Source: Acidimicrobiia bacterium (GTDB taxonomy: Bacteria; Actinomycetota; Acidimicrobiia; Acidimicrobiales; Bin134). From it: a stretch of 53,248 nucleotides of DNA. Location: contig JAJDYU010000029.1 of NCBI GenBank assembly GCA_022825005.1, positions 1-53,248 on the forward strand. The letters run 5' to 3'. A program made the translations under genes and the position numbers. Positions 16,124 to 25,179 of the stretch are shown here, piece after piece. The notes beneath the pieces were generated by a model. It searched no databases. It saw nothing but the letters and a program-made list of their open reading frames with translations, and was not told the DNA's origin. How positions within the stretch are numbered: the first letter of the stretch is position 1; each line of letters begins with the position of its first letter.

Positions 16124-17048
16124 TCGACCAGTTGCGTTTGTGACCGGGGCTAGCCGGGGGATTGGTAAGTCTTGCTCGGTGCATTTGGCCCGGGCGGGGT
16201 TTGATGTGGCGGTGTCGGCCCGCACGGTTCAGGAGGGCGAGCAGCGGGAGCACTCGTCCACGGTGCAGCGGTCGGACACCTCGCCTTTGCCCGGCAGCTT
16301 GTCGGCTACCGCTGCTCTGGTGGCCGAGGCGGGGGGCGAAGCGCTGATCGTGGCGGCCGACTTGTTGGACTTCGACTCCTTGGAGGCTGCGGCGGCCACG
16401 GTGTTGGGGCACTGGGGGCGGGTGGATGTGGTGGTGAACAACGGGCGCTATATCGGGCCCGGCCACATGGACCGGCTGCTGGACACCCCCATCGAGCTGC
16501 TCGACCATCACCTGAAGGCCAATTGCCTGGCCCCGCTAGTGCTCATCAAGGCGCTTTTGCCCCAGATGATCGAGCGGGGCAGCGGCACTCTGGTGAACAT
16601 CTCCTCGGCCGCGGGCTACGCCGATCCCACCGAGGCGGCCGGCGACGGGGGCTGGGGCATGGGCTACGGCATCAGCAAGGGCGCCTTTCACCGGGTGGCC
16701 GGGTTCTTGGCCGCGGAGCACGGCGAACAGGGCATCAACACCTTCAACGTGCAGCCGGGCTACATCTCCACCGAGCGCATCGCCCAGGACATGGCCCAGT
16801 TCGGCTTCGAGGACACCGGCCAGCCCGCCGATGTGATCGGCGCGGTGGTGGCCTGGCTGGCTACCGATCCCTCGGCCGCGGAACTGAACGGCACCAACAT
16901 CGAGGCCCAGTTCTTCTGCCACGAGCGGGGCCTGTTGCCCGGTTGGGCCGGCCCTGAGCCCAACACCGCCGCCATCCGCTACGACCTGAGCGGCGCCATC
17001 CTGGCCGAGAAAGAGGCCCAGCTTCTGGCCCAGACTTCCCAAGAGTGA
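16116..17048 (+). CDS. Short-chain dehydrogenase/reductase
   Basis: 310 residues, Rossmann fold. NAD(P) motif TGASRGIGKS (TGxxxGIG) near the N-terminus; VVVNNGRYIG in place of the NNAG motif; catalytic Ser in NISSAAGY and the YxxxK pair in YGISKGAFHR. An insertion of about 30 residues (EGEQREHSSTVQRSDTSPLP) after the first strand-helix makes it longer than the classical 250. It oxidises or reduces an alcohol/ketone; the substrate is unknown, perhaps shared with the SnoaL-like protein. Overlaps both neighbours. Confidence 0.9.
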   Translation: MSDRPVAFVTGASRGIGKSCSVHLARAGFDVAVSARTVQEGEQREHSSTVQRSDTSPLPGSLSATAALVAEAGGEALIVAADLLDFDSLEAAAATVLGHWGRVDVVVNNGRYIGPGHMDRLLDTPIELLDHHLKANCLAPLVLIKALLPQMIERGSGTLVNISSAAGYADPTEAAGDGGWGMGYGISKGAFHRVAGFLAAEHGEQGINTFNVQPGYISTERIAQDMAQFGFEDTGQPADVIGAVVAWLATDPSAAELNGTNIEAQFFCHERGLLPGWAGPEPNTAAIRYDLSGAILAEKEAQLLAQTSQE

Positions 17049-17797
17049 ACGCCGAAGCCGCGGCCGGGGCCGGAGCGGCTGGCCTGCTGGATCTGTGCGC
17101 GGTCATGCCGGTGTACAACGAGGAGGAGATCGTCGGCTCGGTGGCAGAGAGCTGGCTGGAGGTTCTCGACGGGCTGGGGATTCACTACGAGTTGGTGGCC
17201 ATCGTGGACGGCGCCACCGACGCCAGCGAGCAGGTTCTGCGGGCGACAGCCGAGCGCCATCGGAGTTTGGTGGTGGATGCCAAGCCCAACAGCGGCCACG
17301 GGCCCACCATCTTGCAGGGCTACCGGAGGGGAGCGGTGACCGCCGAGTGGGTGTTTCAAACCGACTCCGACGACGAGATGCCAGCGGCCTCCTTCGGCGA
17401 GCTGTGGGAGCTCCGCCACGATGTGGACGCGGTGATCGGCATTCGCACCAACCGGAACCAGTCGGCGGGCCGGCGGGCCATCACCCGGGCCGCCCGACTC
17501 ACCGCCCGGGCGGCGTTCGGCTGCCGCCTGGCCGACGTGAACTGCCCCTATCGGCTGATGCGCTCTTCTGCCCTGGCCCCGCTGCTGGCCCCCATTCCCG
17601 ACGACACCTTCGCCCCCAACGTGGTGCTCTCAGGAATGCTGGCCCGATCCGGCGCCCGCCTGGCCGAGGTGCCGGTGCCCCACCACGACCGCACTACTGG
17701 AGCTGTTTCCATCCTGGGTTGGCGGGCGCTTCGGGCCGCTCTCCGCTCCTTCGGCCAAACGGTGCGCCTCAGCCGCTCCCGAATACCCAAGAATTGA
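17045..17797 (+). CDS. Glycosyltransferase family 2
   Basis: 250 residues, GT-A fold. The N-terminal CAVMPVYNEEEIVG and YELVAIVDGATDAS are the nucleotide-sugar region; QTDSDDEM carries the acidic metal motif; KPNSGHGPTILQGY is a polyprenyl-phosphate-sugar synthase-like block. It has no membrane spans. It may make a lipid-linked sugar donor, which would suit the GT-C proteins at 7451-11233, but that link is inferred. The GTG start overlaps the SDR stop (GTGA), so it is the last gene of that operon. Confidence 0.85.
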   Translation: MNAEAAAGAGAAGLLDLCAVMPVYNEEEIVGSVAESWLEVLDGLGIHYELVAIVDGATDASEQVLRATAERHRSLVVDAKPNSGHGPTILQGYRRGAVTAEWVFQTDSDDEMPAASFGELWELRHDVDAVIGIRTNRNQSAGRRAITRAARLTARAAFGCRLADVNCPYRLMRSSALAPLLAPIPDDTFAPNVVLSGMLARSGARLAEVPVPHHDRTTGAVSILGWRALRAALRSFGQTVRLSRSRIPKN

Positions 17798-17911
17798 CCG
17801 AATTGCTTGGCTGATCTGCCTGATTGACCGGTAATCGTCACTGCTGGCGGGTACCTTCTAATCAGGGGTAAAACCCCACATTTCCCCCTACGAAAATCCG
17901 CTAAGGGAATC

Positions 17912-20332
17912 ATGCCCCCACAATCACAGCTACCGCTCGGCAGCGTGTCGGACGGTCTCAATACGGATGTCGACTTTGCCCGCGAGATCGTGCCCGTCCC
18001 GGTGGCCGAGGAGATGTCGGAGTCGTTTCTGGCGTACTCCCTGTCGGTCATCACCTCCCGGGCCATCCCCGACGCCCGTGACGGCCTCAAGCCGGTGCAG
18101 CGCCGCATCCTCTACTCCATGCTCAACATGGGAATCCGCCCCGACGGACCCCACCGCAAGAGCGCCCGGGTGGTGGGCGACACCATGGGCAAGTACCACC
18201 CTCACGGCGATGCCGCCATCTACGACGCCCTCGTGCGGCTGGCCCAGGAGTTCTCCCGCCCCATCACCCTGATCGACCCCCACGGCAACTTCGGCACCCT
18301 CGACGATCCCCCGGCCGCCCCCCGCTACACCGAGTGCCGCCTGGCCGAGGCCGCCATGGAGATGCTGGCCGAGATCGACGAGGACACCGTGGACCACCGG
18401 TCCACCTACGACGGCGAGAGCGCCGAGCCCGAGTGCCTGCCGGGACGGTTGCCCAACCTTCTGGTGAACGGCACCACCGGCATCGCGGTGGGCATGGCCA
18501 CCAACATGGCCCCCCACAACCTGCGGGAGGTGGCCGACGCCATCCGGCTGGTGATGACCAAGCGGCGGCCTAAGCCGGCAATCGACGAGTTGCTGAAATT
18601 GCTGCCAGGTCCCGACTTCCCCACCGGTGGTTTGGCCATCGACTCCGAGGAAGGCGGACTGCGCCAGATCTACGAGAGCGGCCGGGGCTCCATCCGCATC
18701 CAGGCCAAGATGGCGCCGGTAAAGCTCACCCGCAGCCGCAAGGGCATCGAGGTCACCGAACTGCCCTACATGGTCGGGCCCGAGAAGGTGGTCAAGCGCA
18801 TCAACGACCTGATCGTCGACGGCAAGCTGCCCGGCATCCACGATGCCCGCAACCTTTCCGACCGACACCACGGCCTGCGCATCCTCATCGAGTGCGAGCC
18901 CCACGTGGAGCCCGAGAAGCTGTACTACGACCTGTTCCGGCTCACCCCGCTGGAGGAGACCTTCGCGGTGAACAACGTGGTGCTGGTGAACGGCGTTCCC
19001 ACCACCGTGGGCCTCTACGACCTGTGTAGCCACTACATAGACCACCGCCTGAACGTGGTGGTGAGGCGCACCCGGTATCGCCTGGGCCGGGCTCGTGACC
19101 GCCACCACATCCTGGAGGGGCTGATCACCGCCCTCGACAACATCGACGAGGTTGTGGCCATCATCCGGGGCTCTGACGACGCCGCCGAGGCCCGGCAGCG
19201 ATTGCAGGATGCGCTGGATCTGACGGAGGTACAGGCGGCTCACATCCTGGACATGCAGCTGCGGCGGCTCACTGCGCTGGAGAAGCAGAAGATCATCGAC
19301 GAGCGCGACGATCTGGTCGCTTTGATCAGCGAGTTGGAGAAGCTCCTGGGCTCAGAGCAGCGCCAGCGCACCATGGTGCTGAAGGAGCTGGACGAGCTGG
19401 TGGAGCGGTTCGGCCAGGACCGGCGAACCGTGATCGTGTCCCACCAGAACGCCCCGGTTTACGAGGCCACTCCGGCAGAAGAGCTGACTCCGAAGGCCGA
19501 GGGACCGTGTGTGGTCACCCTGTCCACCACCGGCATCGTGGGCCGGGCGTCGCTCGGGGGGCGCCGGCGGTCGCAGTTCGGGCGCCACGACTTGTTGACC
19601 GCATCGGTGGAGGCCGACATCGGCGACAAGGTGCTGGCCGTCACCTCGGCCGGTCGGGTGATCGCCTCGCCGGTTTCGGCCATTCCCGAGGTGTCGGGAC
19701 GCAGCCGGGGCGCAGGGGCGTCTGAGGTGTTCGGAACCATTCGCAGCGAGGCGGTGCTCACCCTGGTGCTGGCTGGCAGTGATCCCCTGGTGCTGGTCAC
19801 CGCGGGCGGCACGGTCAAGCGTGTAGACCTGTCCGACGCCGACAAGGGCCGGGCGGCCAAGCAGGTCATCAAGCTGAAGCCCAACGACAAGGTGGAGGCC
19901 GCGTTCTGCGCGCCGGAGGCCGCCGAGATGGTGCTGGTCAGCTCCCAAGGCCGGGCGCTGCGGGCCCCGATTGAATCAGTCTCGGTCCAGGGGCGGGGGG
20001 CATCGGGGGTCAGGGGCATGAAGCTCAAGAACGGCGACCGGATCATCGCCGCCGCCGGTGTGGTGGGCGACGAGGCCGTGATCATGGTGGGTGCCAAGGG
20101 CTCGGTGGCCATCACCCCGGTAACCGACATCCCAGCCACCGGGCGCGACGGGCTCGGCACCCAGCTGGGCGAAGGGGAGCAGCTGGCCATGGCCGTGGTG
20201 ACGCTCCCGGCCGACCTCTTGGCCGAGGTGGACGACGGCGGCAAGCCGGCCAAGGCCCCGGTGCCGTTCCCACTTGAGAACGGTGACGTGGGCCACGCAG
20301 CCGTATTGAGCGTGGGGATGCCCCGATGGTGA
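17912..20332 (+). CDS. parC: DNA topoisomerase IV subunit A (ParC type)
   Basis: 806 residues. The N-terminal block [20 protein letters not shown], the QRRILYSM helix, [13 protein letters not shown] and the active-site tyrosine Y139 (APRYTECRL) are type IIA topoisomerase A-subunit features; the C-terminal third is the beta-pinwheel domain. No GyrA-box (QRRGGKG) is visible, and the A-before-B gene order differs from the usual gyrB-gyrA, so topoisomerase IV is favoured over gyrase. It cuts and rejoins DNA to separate daughter chromosomes. AGGGA precedes the ATG; the next gene overlaps by seven bases. Confidence 0.88.
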   Translation: MPPQSQLPLGSVSDGLNTDVDFAREIVPVPVAEEMSESFLAYSLSVITSRAIPDARDGLKPVQRRILYSMLNMGIRPDGPHRKSARVVGDTMGKYHPHGDAAIYDALVRLAQEFSRPITLIDPHGNFGTLDDPPAAPRYTECRLAEAAMEMLAEIDEDTVDHRSTYDGESAEPECLPGRLPNLLVNGTTGIAVGMATNMAPHNLREVADAIRLVMTKRRPKPAIDELLKLLPGPDFPTGGLAIDSEEGGLRQIYESGRGSIRIQAKMAPVKLTRSRKGIEVTELPYMVGPEKVVKRINDLIVDGKLPGIHDARNLSDRHHGLRILIECEPHVEPEKLYYDLFRLTPLEETFAVNNVVLVNGVPTTVGLYDLCSHYIDHRLNVVVRRTRYRLGRARDRHHILEGLITALDNIDEVVAIIRGSDDAAEARQRLQDALDLTEVQAAHILDMQLRRLTALEKQKIIDERDDLVALISELEKLLGSEQRQRTMVLKELDELVERFGQDRRTVIVSHQNAPVYEATPAEELTPKAEGPCVVTLSTTGIVGRASLGGRRRSQFGRHDLLTASVEADIGDKVLAVTSAGRVIASPVSAIPEVSGRSRGAGASEVFGTIRSEAVLTLVLAGSDPLVLVTAGGTVKRVDLSDADKGRAAKQVIKLKPNDKVEAAFCAPEAAEMVLVSSQGRALRAPIESVSVQGRGASGVRGMKLKNGDRIIAAAGVVGDEAVIMVGAKGSVAITPVTDIPATGRDGLGTQLGEGEQLAMAVVTLPADLLAEVDDGGKPAKAPVPFPLENGDVGHAAVLSVGMPRW

Positions 20333-22410
20333 CCAAGACCACCCGTTCCCGCAGCAAGAACGCCGACCTGTTCACCCCTCCCAACGGGGGAAACGGCAAC
20401 GGCAGCTACGAGGCCTCCGACATCGTCACCCTCGAGGGGCTGGAGGCCGTCCGCAAGCGCCCCGGCATGTACATCGGGGGCACCGGAAGCGACGGCCTCA
20501 TGCACCTGGTGTGGGAACTCATCGACAACGGGGTGGACGAGGCCGGGGCCGGCTTCGCCACCCGTATCGACGTGACCCTCCACGCCGACGGGTCAATCGA
20601 GGTGGCCGACAACGGCCGGGGCATCCCGATCGACCCCCATCCCACCAAGAAGGTGTCGGCGCTTGAGGTGGTGCTCACCGAGCTGCATTCCGGCGGCAAG
20701 TTCGGCGGCGGGGTGTACGGCGCATCCGGCGGTTTGCACGGAGTGGGCGCTTCGGTGGTCAACGCCCTGTCCACCCGGCTCCGGGCAGAGGTGGACCGCG
20801 ACGGCGCGACACGCCAGCTCTGGTTCGTCAAGCAGAAGGCCGGCCAATTCGACGGTGACAAGTTCGTCAAGGGCCACAAGCTGCGGCGGGTCCGCTCCAC
20901 CCGAAAGACCGGCACCCGCATTCGCTTCTGGCCCGATCACGACATGTTCGACCCCGACGCCGCGGTGGAATTCGAAGCCATCCGCCAGCGGGCCCAGCAG
21001 GCCTGCTTTTTGGTGCCCGGACTGCGGATCAGGCTGGAGGACAAGCGCCGGGGCCAAAGCAACGAACCGGTCGATCTGATCTCCCACGGGGGGCTGGCCG
21101 ATCTGGTGGGCTACCTGTCGGCCTCTGATGCTGTCACCGAGGTCATCTCCATTCCCGGAGAAGAGGGGTTTGAGGAGAAAGTGCCGGTGGACGGCGCCAT
21201 GAAGGTGGTCACCCGGCAGTGCCAGGTGGACATAGCCATGCGCTGGGTGAAGGACTTCGAAACCAAGGTGGCCACGTTCGTCAACACCATCCCCACCCCC
21301 CACGGGGGCACCCATCTGGCCGGCTTCGAGCGGGCCCTGACAAGAGCGGTCAACGACAGCCTGCTGGCCGACTCCAAGAAGCTGGCCCGCCTGGCCAAGC
21401 AGGGCAACGACCGGGCTCAGCGGGAAGACGTGCAGGAGGGCTTGGTGGCCGCGGTCAAGGTCACGCTGCCTGAGCCGCAGTTCCGGGGCCAGACCAAACA
21501 GGAGCTGGGCACCCCGCCGGTGCAGTCCATCGTCTACAACGTGCTCAAGGACGGATTGGAGAGCTGGTTCCAAACCGGGCCCAAGAGCCACGTCACCGCC
21601 CTTCAGTCCAAGATCGCCGACGCGGTGGTGAGCCGGGTGTCGGCCCGCCAGACCCTGGAGAACAAGCGCCGGGCCGCGTCGCTGGGCTCAACGGGAATGC
21701 CCGACAAGCTGGCCGACTGCCGGGTCCACGGCCCGGAGTCCGAACTGATCCTGGTGGAGGGCGATTCGGCCGCCGGTCCGGCCAAGGCGGGGCGCAACGC
21801 CGAGAACATGGCCATCCTGCCCCTGCGGGGCAAGGTGGTGAACGCGGCCAAGTCTTCGGTGAAGCAGGTGCTGGACAACGCCGAGGCCCAGGCCCTGTTC
21901 ACCGCCATGGGGGCGGGCTCGGGCGACGACTTCGACATGGCCAAGGCCCGTTACGGGCGCATAGTGATCTTGTGCGACGCCGATGTGGACGGCAGTCACA
22001 TCCGCTGCCTGTTGCTCACCCTCATACACCGCTTCATGCGCCCGATGCTGGAGGCGGGACGGGTGTTCGCCGCCCAGCCCCCGCTATACACCGCCAAGGT
22101 GGGCGACCAGACCCACCGGGCGTGGTCCGACGCCCAGCGGGACCAGATCACCGCCGAGTTGTCCAAGGGCAACCGCAAGGCCGAGAACATCCGGTGGTCC
22201 CGGTTCAAGGGTCTGGGCGAGATGGACACCGACGAATTGGCCGAGTGCGCCCTCGACCCCGAAACCCGCACTCTTCGCCAGCTCACCATTGACGATGTGA
22301 AGAAGGCCGAGGAGATGTTCGAGACCCTCATGGGCTCCGATGTGAGCCGCCGCAAGGACTTCCTCATCGCCCACAGCGAACTGGTCGACCGCGAAGCCCT
22401 CGACTACTGA
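20326..22410 (+). CDS. parE: DNA topoisomerase IV subunit B (ParE type)
   Basis: 694 residues. GHKL ATPase motifs ELIDNGVDEAGAG, DNGRGIPIDPHP and GGLHGVGASVVNALS; the transducer Lys region QTKQELGTP; TOPRIM motifs EGDSAAGPAKAG (about residue 475) and LCDADVDGSHI; and the C-terminal RFKGLGEMD. It binds ATP and partners ParC. The ATG overlaps the parC stop by seven bases, so the two subunits are made together. Gyrase B is the alternative, judged less likely from gene order and its partner. Confidence 0.9.
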   Translation: MVTKTTRSRSKNADLFTPPNGGNGNGSYEASDIVTLEGLEAVRKRPGMYIGGTGSDGLMHLVWELIDNGVDEAGAGFATRIDVTLHADGSIEVADNGRGIPIDPHPTKKVSALEVVLTELHSGGKFGGGVYGASGGLHGVGASVVNALSTRLRAEVDRDGATRQLWFVKQKAGQFDGDKFVKGHKLRRVRSTRKTGTRIRFWPDHDMFDPDAAVEFEAIRQRAQQACFLVPGLRIRLEDKRRGQSNEPVDLISHGGLADLVGYLSASDAVTEVISIPGEEGFEEKVPVDGAMKVVTRQCQVDIAMRWVKDFETKVATFVNTIPTPHGGTHLAGFERALTRAVNDSLLADSKKLARLAKQGNDRAQREDVQEGLVAAVKVTLPEPQFRGQTKQELGTPPVQSIVYNVLKDGLESWFQTGPKSHVTALQSKIADAVVSRVSARQTLENKRRAASLGSTGMPDKLADCRVHGPESELILVEGDSAAGPAKAGRNAENMAILPLRGKVVNAAKSSVKQVLDNAEAQALFTAMGAGSGDDFDMAKARYGRIVILCDADVDGSHIRCLLLTLIHRFMRPMLEAGRVFAAQPPLYTAKVGDQTHRAWSDAQRDQITAELSKGNRKAENIRWSRFKGLGEMDTDELAECALDPETRTLRQLTIDDVKKAEEMFETLMGSDVSRRKDFLIAHSELVDREALDY

Positions 22411-22439
22411 CGGCCATTGGAAGAATCGGGTAGACAGAC

Positions 22440-23348
22440 ATGACCGTGACCGAACCCGCCGAAAAGGCCGAATCCGCCACCGACAAGCTCATGGACATAC
22501 CCGAGCGGTACATGCCCAAGTACCTGTCCCCCTCCAGCGCGTCGTCTTACCGGGAATGCGCCCGACGCTGGAAGTTCCGCTACGTCGACCGCCTGCCCGA
22601 CCCACCCGGCGAGCCCGCGGTCACCGGTACCTTCGCCCACATGGTGCTGGAGAAGCTGATGCAAGAGCCGGTGGAGAACCGGACCCCGGCCCGGGCCAAA
22701 GAATTGGCCCGCGAAATGTGGCCCAAGATGGAGAACAGCCGCGATTACCAGGGCCTGGATCTGGACAAGGAAGCCAGCCTGAAATTCCGGTGGAACGGCT
22801 GGAAGGCCATCGAGGGGCTGTGGGATCTGGAAGACCCCCGAGATGTAAGGGTCGCCTCTACGGAACAGGACGTGAGGGTTGAGATCAACGGGGTTCCGTT
22901 TCGGGGCATCATCGACCGGGTTGATGAGACCGACGAGGGCCTGGTGGTCACCGACTACAAGTCGGGCAAGGCGCCCTCGGCGCGGTTCTCGTCCAACTAC
23001 GCCACTCAGATGCTGCTGTATGCGGCTGCGCTGACCGAGCTCGAGGGCCATAAGCCGGTCAAGGCCCAGTTGCTGTATCTGGGCCAGAAGGCGGTGGAGG
23101 TTGAGATCACCGACGACAACCTCGCCGAGGCGGTCGACGAGTTGCGGACCACCTGGCTGGCCATCATGGAGAGCTGCATCTCCCAAGAGTTCGAAGCTTC
23201 CCCCAGTCCGCTGTGCGGCTGGTGTCCGTTCGTGGCCCAATGCCCCGAGGGCACCGCCGAAGTGCTCCACCGCGACAAGATCGGCAAGCTGCGCTCCGAC
23301 GCCCCCGCCTTGGAGCGGATCGCCCAAGCCGAAAAGGCCGGCGACTAG
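22440..23348 (+). CDS. RecB-family PD-(D/E)XK nuclease with predicted Fe-S cluster
   Basis: 302 residues. SPSSASSYRECARRWKFRY opens the AddB/Cas4-type nuclease fold; the catalytic core is FRGIIDRVDE and VTDYKSGKAP, followed by ATQMLLYA. Cysteines C40 and C259-x2-C262-x5-C268 match the AddB/Cas4 pattern that holds a 4Fe-4S cluster. Related stand-alone proteins are common in actinobacteria and are thought to act in DNA repair, but their role is unsettled. It lies 29 bases after parE and may share its transcript; its end overlaps the convergent kinase gene through a shared CTAG. Confidence 0.87.
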   Translation: MTVTEPAEKAESATDKLMDIPERYMPKYLSPSSASSYRECARRWKFRYVDRLPDPPGEPAVTGTFAHMVLEKLMQEPVENRTPARAKELAREMWPKMENSRDYQGLDLDKEASLKFRWNGWKAIEGLWDLEDPRDVRVASTEQDVRVEINGVPFRGIIDRVDETDEGLVVTDYKSGKAPSARFSSNYATQMLLYAAALTELEGHKPVKAQLLYLGQKAVEVEITDDNLAEAVDELRTTWLAIMESCISQEFEASPSPLCGWCPFVAQCPEGTAEVLHRDKIGKLRSDAPALERIAQAEKAGD

Positions 23349-24544
23349 ATCCGAGCCAACCGAGTTCCGGCGAGGCGACCCATCGCCGGCCCCATGAGCG
23401 CTTCTTGCCGCTGGGTGGCCCGGGTCCAGTAGTGGGCGGCCTCGGCGTCGTCGCCCATGTTGAAGCGGTCCCGGTCGATTCGGTCTTGGTCGGCGAGCGC
23501 CGGGCCGATGCGGTCCACCATGTCGAGGTATCGAACCAGCCGGGCCACGGATTTGGCCCTAGCTGCGGCATACCCGTCCAATGCCGGAGTGATCACCGAG
23601 CGCAGATCGTCGAGCACGGCCTCGTAGACCGCGCTGGCCTCGGTGTCGGTCGGCTCAGGCACCTCAACCGGCTCCGGCACCACACCTAGGATCTCGCACA
23701 AAAGCTCAGCGGTTACCCGGCGGTGGAGGGTGGAGAACAGCATGCCCATGCCCAAGTCCCCGCCGGCCGCCCCGGTTACCCCCAAGCCGATGAGGTTGCG
23801 AACCTGGCAGGCCAGCTGCCAGTAGCACACTCTCTCAGCGTCAACCGGGCCGTGGTACCACCCGAACGCGGTTTCAATGTCCACAAACGGTGTGAGCATG
23901 GCCCGCACGGTGATCCAGGCCAGGTCCTCCATGGGATCGCCCACATGGGCCAGCTCCCAATCACACAGCCCGGTCACCTGCCGGCCGTCGTGCAGAACAT
24001 TGCCCGGACCCAAGTCGCCGTGGACCAGCACCGCCCTCTCCGGCGGCCCGGGCGCCATCTCAGCCAGTTGGCGCAGACCTAGATCGATCAGAGGATCGGA
24101 CTCTGGGCAGTGCTCCCGGTAGAGCCGGGCCCACACCGCGAGGTCGTCGTGGGCAAGATCGTCCGGCGGCTCCAGAGCATGAAGAACATTGACCTGCTCC
24201 ATGAAGTCCTTGGCCAGAGCAGTATCGTCCAGCGAACCCGGCGACCCCTCAACAAAGTCCAACAGCAACGCCGTCCCATCGGGGCTGACACCGCAGAATC
24301 CGGCCGCCCGCACCGGCTTGTCGGTCAGCCACTGATAAGCCCGAGCCTCTCGGGCCAGGTCGTAGCCCACCGCGGAGAGCGCTGATGTCCCCGCATCCAT
24401 CCGCAGGAATCGCCGTCCCCCGTCGTCCAGCGTCACCACCCACGCCTGGCGGGAAGCACCCCCCGGAATGCGAACCGCATCAGCAACCCCTCGACCGCAG
24501 CACTCCTCCACCCACGCCAGCAGCTCACGATCCAACTCGCTCAC
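23345..24544 (-). CDS. APH-type phosphotransferase family protein with C-terminal helical domain
   Basis: 399 residues. Residues about 1-255 are an aminoglycoside-phosphotransferase/choline-kinase fold: GGASRQAWVVTL, the catalytic loop LVHGDLGPGNVL, and metal Asp in LCDWELAHVGDPMEDLAW. This subtype resembles acyl-CoA-dehydrogenase-linked kinases (ACAD10/11 N-terminal type), which act on hydroxyacyl substrates in lipid breakdown. The C-terminal 130 residues form a helical domain I do not recognise. GTG start at 24544, with TAGCCT six bases upstream (leaderless). The substrate is unknown; drug resistance is unlikely from context. Confidence 0.85.
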   Translation of the reverse strand: MSELDRELLAWVEECCGRGVADAVRIPGGASRQAWVVTLDDGGRRFLRMDAGTSALSAVGYDLAREARAYQWLTDKPVRAAGFCGVSPDGTALLLDFVEGSPGSLDDTALAKDFMEQVNVLHALEPPDDLAHDDLAVWARLYREHCPESDPLIDLGLRQLAEMAPGPPERAVLVHGDLGPGNVLHDGRQVTGLCDWELAHVGDPMEDLAWITVRAMLTPFVDIETAFGWYHGPVDAERVCYWQLACQVRNLIGLGVTGAAGGDLGMGMLFSTLHRRVTAELLCEILGVVPEPVEVPEPTDTEASAVYEAVLDDLRSVITPALDGYAAARAKSVARLVRYLDMVDRIGPALADQDRIDRDRFNMGDDAEAAHYWTRATQRQEALMGPAMGRLAGTRLARI

Positions 24545-24550
24545 CCGCCC

Positions 24551-24556
24551 AGGCTA
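24551..24556 (-). promoter_or_regulatory. -10 box TAGCCT for the APH-type kinase gene
   Basis: TAGCCT six bases before the GTG at 24544, slightly shorter spacing than the other examples. Confidence 0.35.
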
Positions 24557-24588
24557 AGCCCCTCCATCACCCGCCGCGCATTGTGCGT

Positions 24589-24984
24589 CTACGTCAGCCC
24601 GATGCCAAGCATCGTGCCCCAGATCGTCAACATGAATCCCGACATGATGAACACCATCGTCCGGGTCATTCTGGCCATCTGAAGCGCCATCTCACCTCGG
24701 TGCTCCACGAACTCGCCTCGAAGGCTCTGGAAACCGGCGTCCATCTTGTGCTCTAGTCCGTCTATACGGGTGTGGACCCTGGCGAACTCGGCGTCGACTA
24801 GGGCGAATTTGCCGTTCATCTCGGTGCGTATCCGGTCTTCGCTCGCCTTGACATCGTCTTTCGTGGCGAGATGTTCCCAGCGCACAGGAGGCAGACACTC
24901 GATCAACGTTCTCGCCTCCTCCTCACCCAGCACCTCGCCCAAACGGCTCAGCAACGCCAAACGCCTTGCTTCATCCACAAGCAT
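24589..24984 (-). CDS. Small coiled-coil protein with C-terminal membrane anchor
   Basis: 131 residues, no assigned function. Residues 1-45 are helical with a possible conserved LPPVRWEHLATKDDVKASED; residues 45-100 form a coiled coil (heptads in FARVHTRIDGLEHKMDAGF); residues about 108-130 are one membrane span (MVFIMSGFMLTIWGTMLGIG). The layout recalls DUF1640/CCDC90-like or haemolysin-XhlA-like small proteins, which are often tail-anchored. GGGAGAGG lies about six bases before the ATG. It stands alone. Confidence 0.7.
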   Translation of the reverse strand: MLVDEARRLALLSRLGEVLGEEEARTLIECLPPVRWEHLATKDDVKASEDRIRTEMNGKFALVDAEFARVHTRIDGLEHKMDAGFQSLRGEFVEHRGEMALQMARMTRTMVFIMSGFMLTIWGTMLGIGLT

Positions 24985-25179
24985 ACCCAGCCTCTCCCAT
25001 CAAGAAATCTCAAAGGAGGACCGACACACCGCCCAAACGTGGTGTCTGCACCCTACCCGCAGCTATGACACCCGACAATCGCCATTTCGGGCGGTCGAGG
25101 TTGATCCTCGGCGGGAATCGACGCTTGTTGAAGCACCAGACCTGACGAACAGTCACTGGGGGTCTCTAGAGTCTGACTC
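24985..25179. other. Intergenic region between divergent genes
   Basis: This 195-base gap holds the ribosome-binding site of the leftward coiled-coil gene and, at its right end, the -10 box of the addB-like gene. I see no RNA gene or strong hairpin in it. Confidence 0.6.
25167..25172 (+). promoter_or_regulatory. -10 box TAGAGT for the addB-addA operon
   Basis: TAGAGT seven bases before the GTG at 25180; no ribosome-binding site, so the operon mRNA is probably leaderless. Confidence 0.5.

Noticed and set aside
17824..17857. TTGACC and TACCTT as a promoter for parC
   Set aside because: The spacing is 22 bases, too long for a standard sigma-70-type promoter.
17865..17877. GGGG-TAAAA-CCCC hairpin as a terminator after the GT2 gene
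   Set aside because: The stem is only four pairs and no T-run follows.
17930..19243. Long minus-strand open frame of 437 codons
   Set aside because: It is antisense to parC, with shadow-type composition and no recognisable domain.
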